37,855 nucleotides of DNA from Acidimicrobiaceae bacterium (GTDB lineage: Bacteria > Actinomycetota > Acidimicrobiia > Acidimicrobiales > Ilumatobacteraceae). The notes below the pieces were generated by a model that saw only the letters and a program-made list of their open reading frames with translations, ran no database searches and was not told where the DNA came from. Every line of letters starts with the position of its first letter. Within the stretch, counting starts at the first letter, position 1. This document shows, piece by piece, positions 8,053 through 16,109 of the stretch. The translations under genes were made by a program, and so were the position numbers. Location: NCBI GenBank assembly GCA_002698945.1, contig NZZV01000186.1, forward strand, positions 1-37,855. Reading direction: 5' to 3'.

Positions 8053-8763
8053 CCGGTCCGCCCGCTCCGACGACAGCCGCTCGATGCGCGACGCCGGAGG
8101 CGCCAGGCCGTAGTCACCGGCGCGCAGGGCTGCCTGCGTACGGTTGTTCACCCCGAGCTTCTGGAAGAGCCGGCGGACGTATGTCTTGACGGTGTCGACC
8201 GACAGGTACAGCTCGCCGGCGATCTCGGCGTTCCGGTAGCCGAGCGCCAGCATCGCCAGCACCTCACGTTCGCGCATCGACAGCGGCTCACGGTTCGCGG
8301 CACCCGAGGCGCCTTCGGTCTGTGACAGTTCCACGTCATCTCCTTCAGCGACGCGCTCCAATGCGTCGACGAGGTCGGCGCCCGCCATCGATTTCAGGAT
8401 CACGGCCGAGACACCGGCCTCGCGTGCCTCCTCGAGGAACGCGTCGGTCGCGTCCCACGTGTACAGCACGATGTGGTCGACGAGCCCTTCCCGCACGATC
8501 TGCTCCGCGCGCTGGATCGCGTCGCGTCGTCCGGCGAACGTGTCGAACAGTGCGACGTCGGCGCGCCGATCGGGCGACGTGCCCACGTCGTGCTCGACGA
8601 TCGCGATCCGGTCGGAGAAGGGCTCGAGCATCGCGTGCAGTCCGCGCACGATGATCTCGTAGTCGTTCACGAGCGCGACTTCGAGGGGCAGTTCTCGGAA
8701 CGGATTCGTCCCGTTGCCGGTGTCGGCCGGTCGGGCTTCGTCGGAGCTGCGGTGCGGTGTCAT
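8050..8763 (-). CDS. LuxR-type response regulator
   Basis: 237 residues. An N-terminal receiver-like domain (about 27-145) begins EVALVNDYEIIV with acidic residues, has a candidate phospho-acceptor Asp in ADVALFD and the conserved Lys in VILKSMAG. A C-terminal GerE/LuxR helix-turn-helix spans about 172-230 (LSMREREVLAMLALG, SVDTVKTYVRRLFQKLGV). It binds DNA as a dimer; no histidine kinase is adjacent. Start ATG 8763 has GGAGAGGA about 11 nt upstream. A sigma-B-type promoter ends 33 nt before the start. It is the first gene of the operon with the RsbW-like kinase, so sigma-B would drive a regulator of its own circuit. Confidence 0.9.
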   Translation of the reverse strand: MTPHRSSDEARPADTGNGTNPFRELPLEVALVNDYEIIVRGLHAMLEPFSDRIAIVEHDVGTSPDRRADVALFDTFAGRRDAIQRAEQIVREGLVDHIVLYTWDATDAFLEEAREAGVSAVILKSMAGADLVDALERVAEGDDVELSQTEGASGAANREPLSMREREVLAMLALGYRNAEIAGELYLSVDTVKTYVRRLFQKLGVNNRTQAALRAGDYGLAPPASRIERLSSERADR

Positions 8764-8796
8764 TTCGAGGTGATCCTCTCCAGGTTGGTTGCGGAC

Positions 8797-8822
8797 GTAC
8801 CCACGCCCCGACGGAGCCAAAC
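8797..8822 (-). promoter_or_regulatory. Sigma-B-type promoter of the response regulator operon
   Basis: GTTT (8819-8822), 16-nt spacer, GGGTAC (8797-8802), then a 33-nt leader with a Shine-Dalgarno sequence before ATG 8763. Confidence 0.8.
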
Positions 8823-8914
8823 AGCGACGTGCGTCACCATCGCCGTCCGCCTCGAACGGGCACCCGACACGGCGCGATGCACGTGCACGTCCGCCTCCAC
8901 CATGACATCCGCCG

Positions 8915-10168
8915 CTACATCCAGGGCCGGATCAGGTTGGCGGCACGTTCGAAGGCCTGCTGACCGGCCCAACGACTGCGCCAGCGCGCCGGGTCGATCT
9001 TCTCGCTGCGTTCGAGGTCGGCGTCGAAGTCGGCGTCGAGTTCCGCCGTGACGTCGCGGTCGAACGCGACGATGTCGACCTCTTCGTCGAGTGATGTCGA
9101 CCGTTGGTTGAAGTTGGCCGAACCGATCAGCGTGACCAATCCGTCCAGGGTCATGATCTTGGCGTGCAACATCGACGGCTGGTAGCACCAGATCTTGATG
9201 CCGTGGTCGAGGAGACGGTCGTAGACCGCTTCGCCGGCCAGCTGCACGAAGCGCTTGTCTGCTCCGGGTCCGGGCAGCAGGATCTGGACGTCGACGCCAC
9301 GCTCCGCCGCTCGGCAGAGACGCAGTATCAGGTCCTCGTCCGGCACGAAATACGCGCTGGTCAATCGGATCTGTTCGTCGGCGAGCTCGATCAGGGCCCG
9401 CACCGTCATCGAGATGTCGTTCCACCCCGGCTCGGCCGTCCCCTTGATGATCTGCACCGGCACGTTGCCGTGGTGCTCGTGGGCAGGGAAGTGGTCGAAG
9501 GCCGACTCGAACAGGACCTGTTCGGTCTCGATCCAGTTGTCGAGGAAGGCACTGCGGAGCCCGGCAACACCCGGACCCTGCAGACGCACATGTGTGTCGC
9601 GCCAGTTGCCTTCGCTGCGCCCGTCGCCCATCCATTGGTCGGCGATGCCCACGCCACCGGTGAAGCCGACGGCTTCGTCGCAGATCATCACCTTGCGATG
9701 TGTCCGGTGCGACGCTCGGAACGGGTGGCGCGGATCGAGCGGACGGAAGTAGCGGACATCGGCGCCGCCGGAGCGCATCAACTCGACGTTCTCCTGGTCG
9801 ATCGGCTTGGCGCCGACGCCGTCGAGCAGCACCCGGACCCGGACACCGTCGCGTGCCCGCTGGGCCAAACGCTCGGCGAACGTCGCGCCGATCTCACCGG
9901 CCCAGTACACGTACGTCAACAGGTCGATCGATCGATCGGCTGCGTCGATCGCCTCGAGCATCGCGGGGAAGATCTGATCGCCGTTGCGCAGGACGTCGAG
10001 GCGGTTGCCCGGACTGATGGGCACACCGTTGATCGCGGTGACGGTCCGACACCACGACTCGAGCCGTTCCACGGTCGACGCCGCGGTGCGGTCGTCGTCG
10101 GTGGATCCGGTCGTGCTCGCGTCGGGGCGGTCGGCCCTGCTCCTGTCACTGCTCGTGTCGGTGGTCAT
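8915..10168 (-). CDS. Phospholipase D family cardiolipin synthase-like protein
   Basis: 417 residues with two HKD motifs: HRKVMICDEAVGFTGG (about residue 163) and HAKIMTLDGLVTLIGSAN (about residue 336). These form one active site that transfers phosphatidyl groups, as in ClsB/YwiE-type cardiolipin synthases. There is no N-terminal transmembrane pair; instead an acidic Ser/Thr-rich 35-residue leader, so the protein is probably peripheral. Start ATG 10168 has AAGGGAA just upstream. A weaker sigma-B-type promoter lies 139 nt upstream, which would fit membrane remodelling under stress. A nuclease of the same superfamily cannot be fully excluded. Confidence 0.88.
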   Translation of the reverse strand: MTTDTSSDRSRADRPDASTTGSTDDDRTAASTVERLESWCRTVTAINGVPISPGNRLDVLRNGDQIFPAMLEAIDAADRSIDLLTYVYWAGEIGATFAERLAQRARDGVRVRVLLDGVGAKPIDQENVELMRSGGADVRYFRPLDPRHPFRASHRTHRKVMICDEAVGFTGGVGIADQWMGDGRSEGNWRDTHVRLQGPGVAGLRSAFLDNWIETEQVLFESAFDHFPAHEHHGNVPVQIIKGTAEPGWNDISMTVRALIELADEQIRLTSAYFVPDEDLILRLCRAAERGVDVQILLPGPGADKRFVQLAGEAVYDRLLDHGIKIWCYQPSMLHAKIMTLDGLVTLIGSANFNQRSTSLDEEVDIVAFDRDVTAELDADFDADLERSEKIDPARWRSRWAGQQAFERAANLIRPWM

Positions 10169-10307
10169 CGGTTCCCTTTGTCCGGCCCACGGCGGGTGGG
10201 CACTGTCGTCCTCGTGGCTCGTCGTTGCGTGCTGTCGTCTGCGTGATCTCGTTCGGTGCCGGCAGCCGGGCGGACGGGGCGCTCCAGCTGTCGGACTGAC
10301 AGCCGCC

Positions 10308-10333
10308 GTACCACCCGGGGCATCACGTCAAAC
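10308..10333 (-). promoter_or_regulatory. Weak sigma-B-type promoter of the cardiolipin synthase gene
   Basis: GTTT (10330-10333), 16-nt spacer, TGGTAC (10308-10313), one mismatch from GGGTAC. It lies 139 nt upstream of ATG 10168 in the 214-nt gap between genes, where nothing else stands out. Confidence 0.45.
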
Positions 10334-10382
10334 CTTCGGGTGACACGCACCTCGGGTTCCCGACCGGCCGACTCGAACCGGG

Positions 10383-11372
10383 TCACGCGGGCCGTCCGGG
10401 CTCGGGTCGAGAGCGAGTCGATGCTGCGACGCCGCTCGAGGTCGTGCCGTTGCTGGTCGGGCGCAGACGCCGACCGAGGTACCACGGGACGTACTGGGCG
10501 ATCACACCGAAGACACCGAGTGCCAGGACGGCGAGGCGAGTCGCGGTGATCGCCGAGCCGACGTCGTCACGGCCCTCGCGGGCCAATCGCTCGGCGTCGA
10601 CGGCGGAGGTCCGGTACCGCTCGAGGAGGGACTGGCTCGAGTCGAGCGACGCTCGCGTTCGGTCGAGGTCGGCACGAACGGCGGACAGGTCACCGGACAG
10701 GTCCCCGGTGCCGTCGGCGAATGCCCCGAGTCGCTCTGCCAGCTCGCCGAGATCGCCACCGATGGGATCGAACGCCGCGCGCACGTCGGCGATCGCCTCC
10801 GGCAGCGGTGTCGCCGGGTCGTAATCGGGGCCGAGCGGGATCCGTGACGCCGCCCGCAATGCGCTGTCGATCGTCTCACCGAGCGACTCGACGGTCGCGA
10901 GGGCGGCATCGACGTCGTCGAAATCGTCGGGCAGGCGACCGGCGATCTCCGCAGCCGACGATGCGACGCCGCCGGTCGCCTCGGTCGTGGACGAGACGGT
11001 GTCGAGGGTTCGACCGAGGGTGTCGAGGCCGGCGTCCAGATCGGTGATCACCTCGTCGGCGACGTCGATCGTGTCGACGAGCGTCGCCGCCGCGTCCTCG
11101 CCGATCACCAGACTCTGTTCGAGGTTGCGGTCGAGGCTCGTCAGGAAGCGCCAGCCGACCACCGCCGCCACCACGGTGACGACGACGCCGAGCACCGCGA
11201 TCGCCTGCATCGCAGTGCCCGCTCGCGGGTCGACCGTCAGCACGGCTCGCTCGTCGCGCGAACTCGCATCCGAATCGTCCACGTACATCCGGCTGTTCCC
11301 CGCGCCGTTCGGCTGATCACCGGTCGGGTCACCAGTCGGGTCGCTGGTCGGGGCGGGCGGGTCGGAACTCAC
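10383..11372 (-). CDS. Two-TM protein with coiled-coil ectodomain, third gene of ABC exporter operon
   Basis: 329 residues. A Pro/Asp-rich cytoplasmic leader (1-50) is followed by membrane helix 1 (about 55-78), a roughly 190-residue extracytoplasmic region rich in Ala, Leu, Asp and Ser with heptad-like helices (LDAGLDTLGRTLDTV, DLDRTRASLDSSQSLL), helix 2 (about 280-300) and a basic tail. The topology resembles the ectodomain of YhgE/Pip-type proteins, but no family is recognised. The GTG start overlaps the stop of the permease (GTGA), so translation is coupled. I infer an accessory subunit bridging the exporter to the cell surface. Confidence 0.72.
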   Translation of the reverse strand: MSSDPPAPTSDPTGDPTGDQPNGAGNSRMYVDDSDASSRDERAVLTVDPRAGTAMQAIAVLGVVVTVVAAVVGWRFLTSLDRNLEQSLVIGEDAAATLVDTIDVADEVITDLDAGLDTLGRTLDTVSSTTEATGGVASSAAEIAGRLPDDFDDVDAALATVESLGETIDSALRAASRIPLGPDYDPATPLPEAIADVRAAFDPIGGDLGELAERLGAFADGTGDLSGDLSAVRADLDRTRASLDSSQSLLERYRTSAVDAERLAREGRDDVGSAITATRLAVLALGVFGVIAQYVPWYLGRRLRPTSNGTTSSGVAASTRSRPEPGRPA

Positions 11373-13042
11373 GCGTTGCCTTCCCGGCGCAGGCTGCGCG
11401 TGAGCGCCACGATGGCGCCCGCGCCGTACACCACCACGAGTGCCGAGAGGCCCACGATCGTCGCCTGCGCCGGTGGTTCACCGGCGAGCATGATGTCCTG
11501 CAGCCCGTCGATGCCGTACGTCACCGGGAGCAGCCAGGAGATGGCCTTGACCGGATAGCGCATCGTGTCGAGCGGCAGCACGAAGCCGCTGAAGAACAGG
11601 CCGGCGAGCAACGCCAGCATCGCGAACTGCACGGCTTGCGACTCGGTCTTGGACACGGTGGCGAGCACCATGCCGAGCGACAGCGACGACAGCAGCACGC
11701 CGAGCACGACCGCGGCGAGCCAGCCGATCGAGCCGGCGACGGCGACGCCCAGCGTGAACGTCGCCCCGCCGATCAGAACGACGGCGACGACGAGCCCCAC
11801 CAGCACATAGGCCAGGATCTTGCCGACCACGATCTCGATCGACGACAGCGGTCCGACCCGCATGAGCTCGAACAACCCCGTCCGCCGGTCGCGGACGAGC
11901 GAGAGGGCGGCGAAGGTCAATGCGAGGTGCTGCAGCAGCAGGGCGAGCGATGAGGGCGTGAAGTAGGCGGTCGGGGTGACGTCGGCGGGGCCGACGTTCT
12001 CCGTTTCGCTGCGGAACGGCCGCACCAACACGTCGGGGTCGAGCACGATCGTCTCCGACACCATCTCGCTGACGAGGGTGAGATCGGCCGCGAGTCGGTC
12101 GGCGTCGACGTCGTCGGAGCCGGCGTCGATCGCCGCCGCCGTGGCCGCTGCCTCGGCGACGGCGGCGCGGGTCTCGTCGAGTTGCGCACGGGTGTCCGGG
12201 TCCTCGGTCTCGAGCTGACCGAGCACGACGGCGGTGCCGTCCAAGGCAGCGGTGAGCTGCGACAGGTCCGCCGTCGCCATCTCGGCCGCCGACTCGGGAC
12301 TCGCGCCGGCGTCGGCAGCGAGCTCGGCGAACCGGTCACCGAACTGTTCGGCGGAGCGCAACTCGGCTTGGGCGTCGGCGGCCACCGTCGACAGCACGGT
12401 CGCATTGACCTCCTGGATCGCGAGGCGGGCCGCGACCTCGACCGCACCCGCCTGGATCGGGTCGATCTCTTCGTGCAGTACCCGAATGACCGCCCGTTCG
12501 CCACCGAGCACCGCACTGATCGGATCGTCGGGGAACACGACGACGACGTCGACGTCGCCGGCCTCGAGCATGCGTTCGGCCTCGGCCTCGGTCTCGACGA
12601 GTCCCTCCGATTGGATGAACTCGTCGAGCTGGTCTTCGTACCCGGACAGGACGTCGGCGTAGATCGAGTCCTCACCGCCGACGAAGACGGCCCGCTTCTC
12701 GAGCGAGTCGTCCCCGTACGCGAGACCGAACAGGACGAGCAGCGCGAACGGACCGATCACGAGCAACGCCAGCAGACGCGGCTGTCGAACGATCTCGACG
12801 ACTTCCTTGCGAACGAACGCGAACGACCTGATCACGACCGCCCACGGGGCGCGAACCGGTCGCAGGGTCGCCGCGATACGTCGGGATCGCTCGGGGTCGC
12901 GGCCGGAGTCGGCGGGTTCGCGACCGTCACGGCGTCCGCTGTCGTTGCGATCGTCCCGGTCGTCCCGGTCGTGCTGAACAGGCTGAGCACGGTCGGGCGT
13001 CGGGTCGACCGGTTCGGGGCGGGAGTCGTGTCGGAGGTTCAT
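11369..13042 (-). CDS. ABC-2 type transporter permease with large ectodomain
   Basis: 557 residues. A charged, Asp/Arg-rich N-terminus (1-60) is followed by TM1 (about 88-108), an extracytoplasmic domain of about 240 residues, and five C-terminal TM helices containing the ABC-2 signature region (LSLGMVLATVSKTESQ, FFSGFVLPLDTMRYPV, LLPVTYGIDGLQDIM). The fold is that of NatB/YhaP/DrrB-like exporters. It pairs with the ATPase encoded just upstream, with ATGA overlaps at both ends of the gene. The substrate is unknown; the family exports drugs, lipids or peptides. The operon has a sigma-B-type promoter ahead of the ATPase gene. Confidence 0.9.
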   Translation of the reverse strand: MNLRHDSRPEPVDPTPDRAQPVQHDRDDRDDRNDSGRRDGREPADSGRDPERSRRIAATLRPVRAPWAVVIRSFAFVRKEVVEIVRQPRLLALLVIGPFALLVLFGLAYGDDSLEKRAVFVGGEDSIYADVLSGYEDQLDEFIQSEGLVETEAEAERMLEAGDVDVVVVFPDDPISAVLGGERAVIRVLHEEIDPIQAGAVEVAARLAIQEVNATVLSTVAADAQAELRSAEQFGDRFAELAADAGASPESAAEMATADLSQLTAALDGTAVVLGQLETEDPDTRAQLDETRAAVAEAAATAAAIDAGSDDVDADRLAADLTLVSEMVSETIVLDPDVLVRPFRSETENVGPADVTPTAYFTPSSLALLLQHLALTFAALSLVRDRRTGLFELMRVGPLSSIEIVVGKILAYVLVGLVVAVVLIGGATFTLGVAVAGSIGWLAAVVLGVLLSSLSLGMVLATVSKTESQAVQFAMLALLAGLFFSGFVLPLDTMRYPVKAISWLLPVTYGIDGLQDIMLAGEPPAQATIVGLSALVVVYGAGAIVALTRSLRREGNA

Positions 13043-14190
13043 CGCGCCGCCTCCATGTCGTGGTCGGAGCGGTCGCCGGCGGCGGCCGGCCGGTCGAGGC
13101 GGTCGGGCTCATCCGTGGCGCCGGACGACGTTCGGTGTCGCTGGACGACCCGGAGGAATGCCTCGTCGTAGTCGACGAGGTGCTCGTCGATCTCGACGAT
13201 CGACGCGTCGCTGCGGTGGAGCGCATCGCCGATCAGCTGCATCGCGTGACCGGCGTCGTCGACGACGAACCGCAGACCGGTCGGGCCGGTGCGCTCGATC
13301 TGGCCGAGTACGAACGGTTCGTCGGACAGCTGCGTCAGCTCCGCATCGGTCAACGGACGGTCGAGCTGGACGTCGACGACCTCGCCGTCGAACGCCGCCC
13401 GACGTAGGTTCGTGGGCGTGTCGAGCAGCAACAGCTCGCCGTCGGACAGCAGCCCGACGAGATCGCACTGCCCGGCCTCGCCGACGTACTGGGTCGTCAC
13501 GACGAGGGAACGTCCGGCGTCGGCGACGTCGTGGAACCGTGTCCACAGCTTGTCGCGCAGGATCGGGTCGATGCCGGCGGTGGGTTCGTCGAGGAAGACG
13601 ACGTCGGGGTCATGGACGAACGCGGCGGCGAGCGCCAGCCGGCGCTGCATCCCGCCCGACGCGTCGACGACCCGCTTGGAGCGATGATCGGACAGCTCGA
13701 CCCAGTCGAGCAGCTGGTCGAGCCGATCCCGACGACGGAACCGCATGCCGTACATCGATGCATGGAAGCTCAGGTTCTCACCGAGTGAGAGCTCGGGGAA
13801 CAGCGCTGGGGTCTGGGGGAGGTAGCCGATCCGGGCTCGCTGCTTGGCGGTCAGCGAGCACGACTCGGTGCCGAAGACGGTCGCGGAACCCGCCGTCGGA
13901 CGCAACAGCCCGGTCATCAGACGGACCGTCGTGGTCTTGCCGCATCCGCTCGGCCCGATCAGGCCGACGATGGTGCCGGGCTCGACCTCGATGTCGACGC
14001 CCTTGATCACCTCGTCGTCACCGAACGATTTGCGCAGTCCCTCCGTACGGACGCCGCCGGATCGGGTTCTGGCAGGAGCCGCGTCGCGGCTCGTCGGACC
14101 CGTCTTCGTACCCGTCCTCGTCGGACCCGTCGTCGTACCCGTCGCGGTCACGGGCGCGACGTCCTGGTCGGTCGCGTCTGCTTCGGTCAT
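13039..14190 (-). CDS. ABC transporter ATP-binding protein
   Basis: 383 residues. Walker A GPSGCGKTT is at 79-87, the Q-loop YLPQ, an unusual signature SGGMQRRLALA, Walker B VVFLDEP and a switch region follow; the C-terminal 90 residues form a regulatory domain typical of ABC-2 exporters. The first 45 residues are a low-complexity Thr/Gly/Pro repeat encoded by a degenerate DNA repeat. Start ATG 14190 is chosen over ATG 14208 because GAGGAG lies 8 nt upstream of it. The gene leads the operon with the permease and the coiled-coil protein. The Gly-Gly-Met signature is found in related drug-resistance ATPases. Confidence 0.92.
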   Translation of the reverse strand: MTEADATDQDVAPVTATGTTTGPTRTGTKTGPTSRDAAPARTRSGGVRTEGLRKSFGDDEVIKGVDIEVEPGTIVGLIGPSGCGKTTTVRLMTGLLRPTAGSATVFGTESCSLTAKQRARIGYLPQTPALFPELSLGENLSFHASMYGMRFRRRDRLDQLLDWVELSDHRSKRVVDASGGMQRRLALAAAFVHDPDVVFLDEPTAGIDPILRDKLWTRFHDVADAGRSLVVTTQYVGEAGQCDLVGLLSDGELLLLDTPTNLRRAAFDGEVVDVQLDRPLTDAELTQLSDEPFVLGQIERTGPTGLRFVVDDAGHAMQLIGDALHRSDASIVEIDEHLVDYDEAFLRVVQRHRTSSGATDEPDRLDRPAAAGDRSDHDMEAAR

Positions 14191-14295
14191 GGGGATCTCC
14201 TCATGCATGCTTCGATCTCACGTTCCCTGGTGTCGCCGGCCGGCCGTCACCGACCTCGTCGGCACCCGGTGCCCCGGCCCGGGCGCCGATGGTCC

Positions 14296-14321
14296 GTACC
14301 CAACGCGCTCGGCGCGCAAAC
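14296..14321 (-). promoter_or_regulatory. Sigma-B-type promoter of the ABC exporter operon
   Basis: GTTT (14318-14321), 16-nt spacer, GGGTAC (14296-14301), 105 nt before ATG 14190. The 314-nt gap 14191-14504 holds this promoter, the opposite-facing promoter at 14446 and short GC palindromes (for example around 14261-14285), and no credible gene. Confidence 0.75.
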
Positions 14322-14422
14322 CGGTGGGATCACCACGTCGCCGGCGATGCCCGCGGGCCCCCGCGTTGCGGAGATCGGCCCGCTGACCAGCGGTGTTCCG
14401 TGGCCGCCGGATCGGCCGACCC

Positions 14423-14451
14423 TTTTCACGGGGTAGTGGCGCGACTACCAT
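14423..14451 (+). promoter_or_regulatory. Housekeeping-type promoter of the DUF4397 gene
   Basis: TTTTCA (14423-14428), 17-nt spacer, TACCAT (14446-14451). Transcription would start near 14458, giving a leader of about 47 nt. Confidence 0.45.
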
Positions 14452-14504
14452 GAGTGTTGACCAACGGCGTGGCCGGCGGACAACCACACACGAAGGGCAA
14501 GAAC

Positions 14505-15410
14505 ATGAAGAAGCTCCTGACCACCGTGGGCGCCGTGGCTGCGCTCATGTTCACCGCTGCGTCGGCCTCCGCCCAGGACGACACCGTGATCACGCTGGTA
14601 CACGGCATCCCCGGAACCACCGTCGACGTCGTCGTCGACGACTCGATCGTCATCGACAACTTTGCGCCGGGGACCACCGCCGACCTGTCGACGTACGCCG
14701 GCGAGACGCTCAGCAACGTCGAGGTGCTCGACAGCAGTGACGACTCGATCGTCATCGGCCCGATCGGGTCGCTCGAGATCCCCGACGCCGGTGATTGGAG
14801 CGTGGTGGCGATGCTCGACGACGCCGGGACCGCCCGCCTCGCCTCGTTCGAGAACAACACCGGCACGGTCGACGAGGGCAACGCTCGCCTGACCGTGCGT
14901 CACACGGCCGAGGCCGGACCGGTCGACGTCGTCATCGCCGGCCAGCGTCCGATCACCAACCTGAGGAACGGGCAGTCACAGGAGCTGATCCTCCCGGTCG
15001 GCACCGTCAGCGATGCCCAGCTCGCGCCGACGGGTGGTGATCCGATCGCCGACATCGGCGACATCGCACTCACCGCCGACACGAACACCGTGCTGTACGT
15101 GGTCGGCGCGGAGGACGCAGCGCTGTCGTTCATCCAGCAGGTCATCACGCTGCCGGCTCCGGCCGCCGCGACGACCACCACCACTGCGTCGGGTGAGACG
15201 ACGACGACGGTTGCCGGTCAGACGACGACCACGACGTCCAGTTCCTCGACCACCAGCACCAGCTCGACGAGTTCGACCGTCGTCGCAGTGCCGCAGGCCG
15301 TCAACACCGGCTCGCCGATCGACGACAACGGCACCTCGATCGCCCTCGTCGCGGTCGTGGGTGGCCTCGTCGTCGCCGGCGGCGCCTTCCTCGCTCGACG
15401 TCGGGCCTGA
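14505..15410 (+). CDS. Secreted protein with two DUF4397 repeats and a sortase-like C-terminal signal
   Basis: 301 residues. A signal peptide (1-23, MKKLLTTVG... ending ASASAQ) is followed by two DUF4397 repeats, the first beginning TLVHGIPGTTVDVVVDD and the second LTVRHTAEAGPVDVVIAG, each about 95 residues. A Thr/Ser-rich stalk (about 222-260) then leads to a C-terminal tail: a QAVNTGSP motif, a hydrophobic helix and RRR. That tripartite tail is a cell-wall sorting signal in layout, though not LPXTG. The next gene is a sortase, 33 nt downstream, so this is probably its substrate. Start ATG 14505 has GAAGGGCAAG upstream; a GTG at 14454 sits on the promoter and is rejected. Confidence 0.88.
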   Translation: MKKLLTTVGAVAALMFTAASASAQDDTVITLVHGIPGTTVDVVVDDSIVIDNFAPGTTADLSTYAGETLSNVEVLDSSDDSIVIGPIGSLEIPDAGDWSVVAMLDDAGTARLASFENNTGTVDEGNARLTVRHTAEAGPVDVVIAGQRPITNLRNGQSQELILPVGTVSDAQLAPTGGDPIADIGDIALTADTNTVLYVVGAEDAALSFIQQVITLPAPAAATTTTTASGETTTTVAGQTTTTTSSSSTTSTSSTSSTVVAVPQAVNTGSPIDDNGTSIALVAVVGGLVVAGGAFLARRRA

Positions 15411-15443
15411 TCCGCTCCGGCATCCCTGAGCAGCACTCGAACG

Positions 15444-16109
15444 ATGCCGCGACGACGCCGGTCCCCACTGCGCTCCTTGCTCGGCCTCCTCATGGTGGTC
15501 GGGATCGCGGTCGCCGTCGGGGCCGGCATCGTCGCGGTGCGTGACTATGTGAATCAACCGCCGATCGTGTTGTCGACCGATTCGGCCGTCGACGCCAATC
15601 CGCCCGACCCGCTCGACGCATCCCGCATGGAGCGGGTGCCGCCGGTGTCGATCCGGTACGAGTCGCTGCGGATCGACGACGAGATCATCTCGGTCGGACT
15701 CGACGAGGACAACGAGCTCGAGGTGCCGGGCGAGACCGAGGTCGGCTGGTGGAAGTTCGGGTCCGCTCCCGGCCTGCCGGGCGCCACGGTGATGGCCGCG
15801 CACGTTTCGTGGAACGATCGGGCCGGACCGTTTCATCAGCTCGGCAATGCCGAGATCGGCGATCGGCTCGAGGTCGACACCGGCGACGGGTACACCCTGA
15901 CCTACCAGATCGTCGAGCGGACGATGTACGGCAAGTCCGAGCTGCCGGCGGAACGCATCTGGCGGACGACCGGCCCGGAAACACTGGTGCTGATCACCTG
16001 CGGTGGCGACTTCAACCCCAACATCAACCGCTACCGCCACAACATCGTGGTGTACGCCATCCCGGTCGCTCAGCGCCTGACCGACGAGCCGGATTCGTTG
16101 GGGGCCTGA
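15444..16109 (+). CDS. Sortase (class E/F-like)
   Basis: 221 residues. A basic N-terminus and one membrane helix (about 12-32) are followed by the sortase beta-barrel. The catalytic residues are present: His120 (MAAHVSW), Cys186 (LITCGG) and Arg198 (NRYRHNIVVYA). It would cleave a sorting signal outside the membrane and attach the protein to the wall or to another acceptor. It follows the DUF4397 protein with no separate promoter visible, which suggests a dedicated pair. Its stop abuts the stop of the convergent sigma factor gene with no base between them (TGA 16107-16109, then TCA). Confidence 0.9.
   Translation: MPRRRRSPLRSLLGLLMVVGIAVAVGAGIVAVRDYVNQPPIVLSTDSAVDANPPDPLDASRMERVPPVSIRYESLRIDDEIISVGLDEDNELEVPGETEVGWWKFGSAPGLPGATVMAAHVSWNDRAGPFHQLGNAEIGDRLEVDTGDGYTLTYQIVERTMYGKSELPAERIWRTTGPETLVLITCGGDFNPNINRYRHNIVVYAIPVAQRLTDEPDSLGA

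Noticed and set aside
9104-10246. Long plus-strand ORF opposite the cardiolipin synthase
   Set aside because: A shadow of a gene with two intact HKD motifs on the other strand.
14454-14456. GTG 14454 as start of the DUF4397 gene
   Set aside because: It lies 2 nt after the -10 element and would put 17 residues before a good signal peptide.
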